A model generated the notes under the pieces. It worked only from the letters and a program-made list of their open reading frames with translations, had not been told where the DNA came from and searched no databases. A DNA stretch of 64,000 nucleotides. Origin: Gluconobacter vitians (GTDB taxonomy: Bacteria; Pseudomonadota; Alphaproteobacteria; Acetobacterales; Acetobacteraceae). The DNA is taken from contig NZ_JABCQG010000008.1 of assembly GCF_015244565.1 (NCBI RefSeq), forward strand, positions 81,742-145,741, given 5' to 3'. The position numbers and the translations under genes were made by a program. Shown one piece after another: positions 63,651-64,000 of this stretch. The first letter of the stretch is position 1, and every line of letters begins with the position of its first letter.

Positions 63651-63829
63651 AAAGGTATTCATGATGTGCCGCCCATATTCCTGAGGCACATCACGCCAAC
63701 GCAGGCCATTTCGATTCACATAGAGACGCAGCTCAACACGCGCTGATCATCAACATGTGGCATCCCGTAGGTTCTATGAAAAGAACGAACGCCTGCCAAC
63801 GGTCCATAGGTCCCTTTTAATCTCATCAT
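63651..63829 (-). pseudogene. Frameshifted IS5-type transposase N-terminal remnant
   Basis: On the minus strand the DNA from 63829 encodes TYGMPHVDDQRVLS (its last eight residues at 63754-63731), then after a frame change LYVNRNGLRWRDVPQEYGRH (at 63725 and below). These join to give the conserved P-x-VDDRRVLS-G-I-x-YV-x-RNGL-x-WRD-x-P-x-x-YG region at the start of IS5/IS427-group transposases. A single-base deletion near 63726 separates the two frames. The fragment stops soon after, near 63651, and no C-terminal part follows. It is a decayed insertion-sequence remnant. Confidence 0.7.
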
Positions 63830-63893
63830 GGATGCCTGAAGCAGATATCCTGTCTCAAATCAATGGGACTGTGCAAATGTAAGAGAAACTTTA

Positions 63894-64000
63894 GGGCCTG
63901 TTAGCACTTGATCCAGTCTGCAGCAGCAGCGATGTGTATGACGGCAAGGAATGACGCCGCTGTTTTTTCGTATCTGGTCGCGACTGCACGCCACTCCTTG
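63894..64000 (-). mobile_element. End of an IS5-type insertion sequence (cut by the window)
   Basis: GGGCCTGTTAGCACTTG from 63894 looks like the right terminal repeat of an IS5/IS427-type element, with a preceding TTA (63891-63893) as possible target duplication. The other end lies outside the window. Confidence 0.6.
63901..64000 (-). CDS. IS5-type transposase, C-terminal fragment
   Basis: The minus strand encodes KEWRAVATRYEKTAASFLAV followed by IHIAAAADWIKC and a stop at 63903-63901. This is the typical end of IS5-type (IS427 group) transposases, with W-R-x-x-ATRY-x-K. The reading frame is open to the window edge, so the gene may be intact beyond it. Confidence 0.75.
   Translation of the reverse strand, partial: KEWRAVATRYEKTAASFLAVIHIAAAADWIKC

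Noticed and set aside
63662..63693. Inverted repeat TGATGTGCC / GGCACATCA as terminator or attachment site
   Set aside because: It lies inside the transposase remnant coding sequence, and its two arms are explained by the conserved codons there.
1..64000. tRNA, rRNA or CRISPR array
   Set aside because: I looked for T-loop sequences, rRNA-like segments and regularly spaced direct repeats and found none that I could support.

Overview
The window looks like chromosomal DNA of an acetic acid bacterium, most likely Gluconobacter or a close relative in the Acetobacteraceae. The evidence is GC-rich coding sequence with long antisense shadow frames, a hopanoid transporter (HpnN), a TonB-dependent receptor with an Ala/Thr/Lys-rich N-terminal extension, Hint-domain surface proteins, and an IS5-type transposase end at the right edge. 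I saw no rRNA, tRNA or CRISPR array. This is a reading by eye; no database search was run.

Left part (1-14.2 kb): a small membrane peptide, a Bcr/CflA-type drug exporter, a divergent phosphate-starvation pair (orphan pstS and a phosphate-selective porin, each behind a clear Pho box), a GlcG/HbpS-like secreted protein, an AsmA-family protein, UDP-glucose dehydrogenase, a sugar porter, and a tightly coupled sulfate assimilation operon cysH-cysD-cysNC. The reductase in that operon carries the cysteine set of the APS-type iron-sulfur enzyme.

Envelope-stress region (14.4-21.2 kb): pspF (sigma-54 activator) diverges from pspA, a PspB-like gene, and two exported proteins with serine/threonine/glycine-rich GIN-like (DUF2807-like) repeats. 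The second of these crosses the membrane and ends in a tail resembling the C-terminus of PspC. MlaE and MlaF homologues and a 68-residue membrane protein follow, joined by 4-bp overlaps and without an MCE-domain (MlaD) gene. The best sigma-54 promoter match lies beyond the 3' end of pspF and points antisense through it toward pspA. This locus is my best candidate for an undescribed variant system: a Psp response in which a large periplasmic sensor replaces the usual PspC.

Middle (21.3-46.9 kb): radA; a Hint-domain passenger protein paired with a glycosyltransferase that has a duplicated N-terminal module; an AlgE-like outer-membrane channel; a YigZ/IMPACT protein; hpnN; a VOC and a cupin-like protein; a large TonB-dependent receptor; a sulfide:quinone oxidoreductase-like flavoprotein; nucleoside hydrolase with DUF3297; a lipoprotein alpha/beta hydrolase whose nucleophile serine is alanine; an SDR; an RND exporter; and an S9 peptidase.

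Right part (46.9-64 kb): flagellar rod and P-ring genes flgF-flgG-flgA, a GNAT-like protein, RidA, a ClC channel with CBS domains, an alpha/beta hydrolase, a heme-oxygenase-fold-like protein, a membrane GGDEF-EAL protein preceded by a leader peptide ORF, an AlkA-type glycosylase, a TonB-like protein, a lipoprotein, an outer-membrane barrel, prs, and a lower-GC histidine phosphatase. The last 650 bp are AT-rich and hold a frameshifted IS5-type transposase remnant followed by the end of a second, apparently live IS copy.
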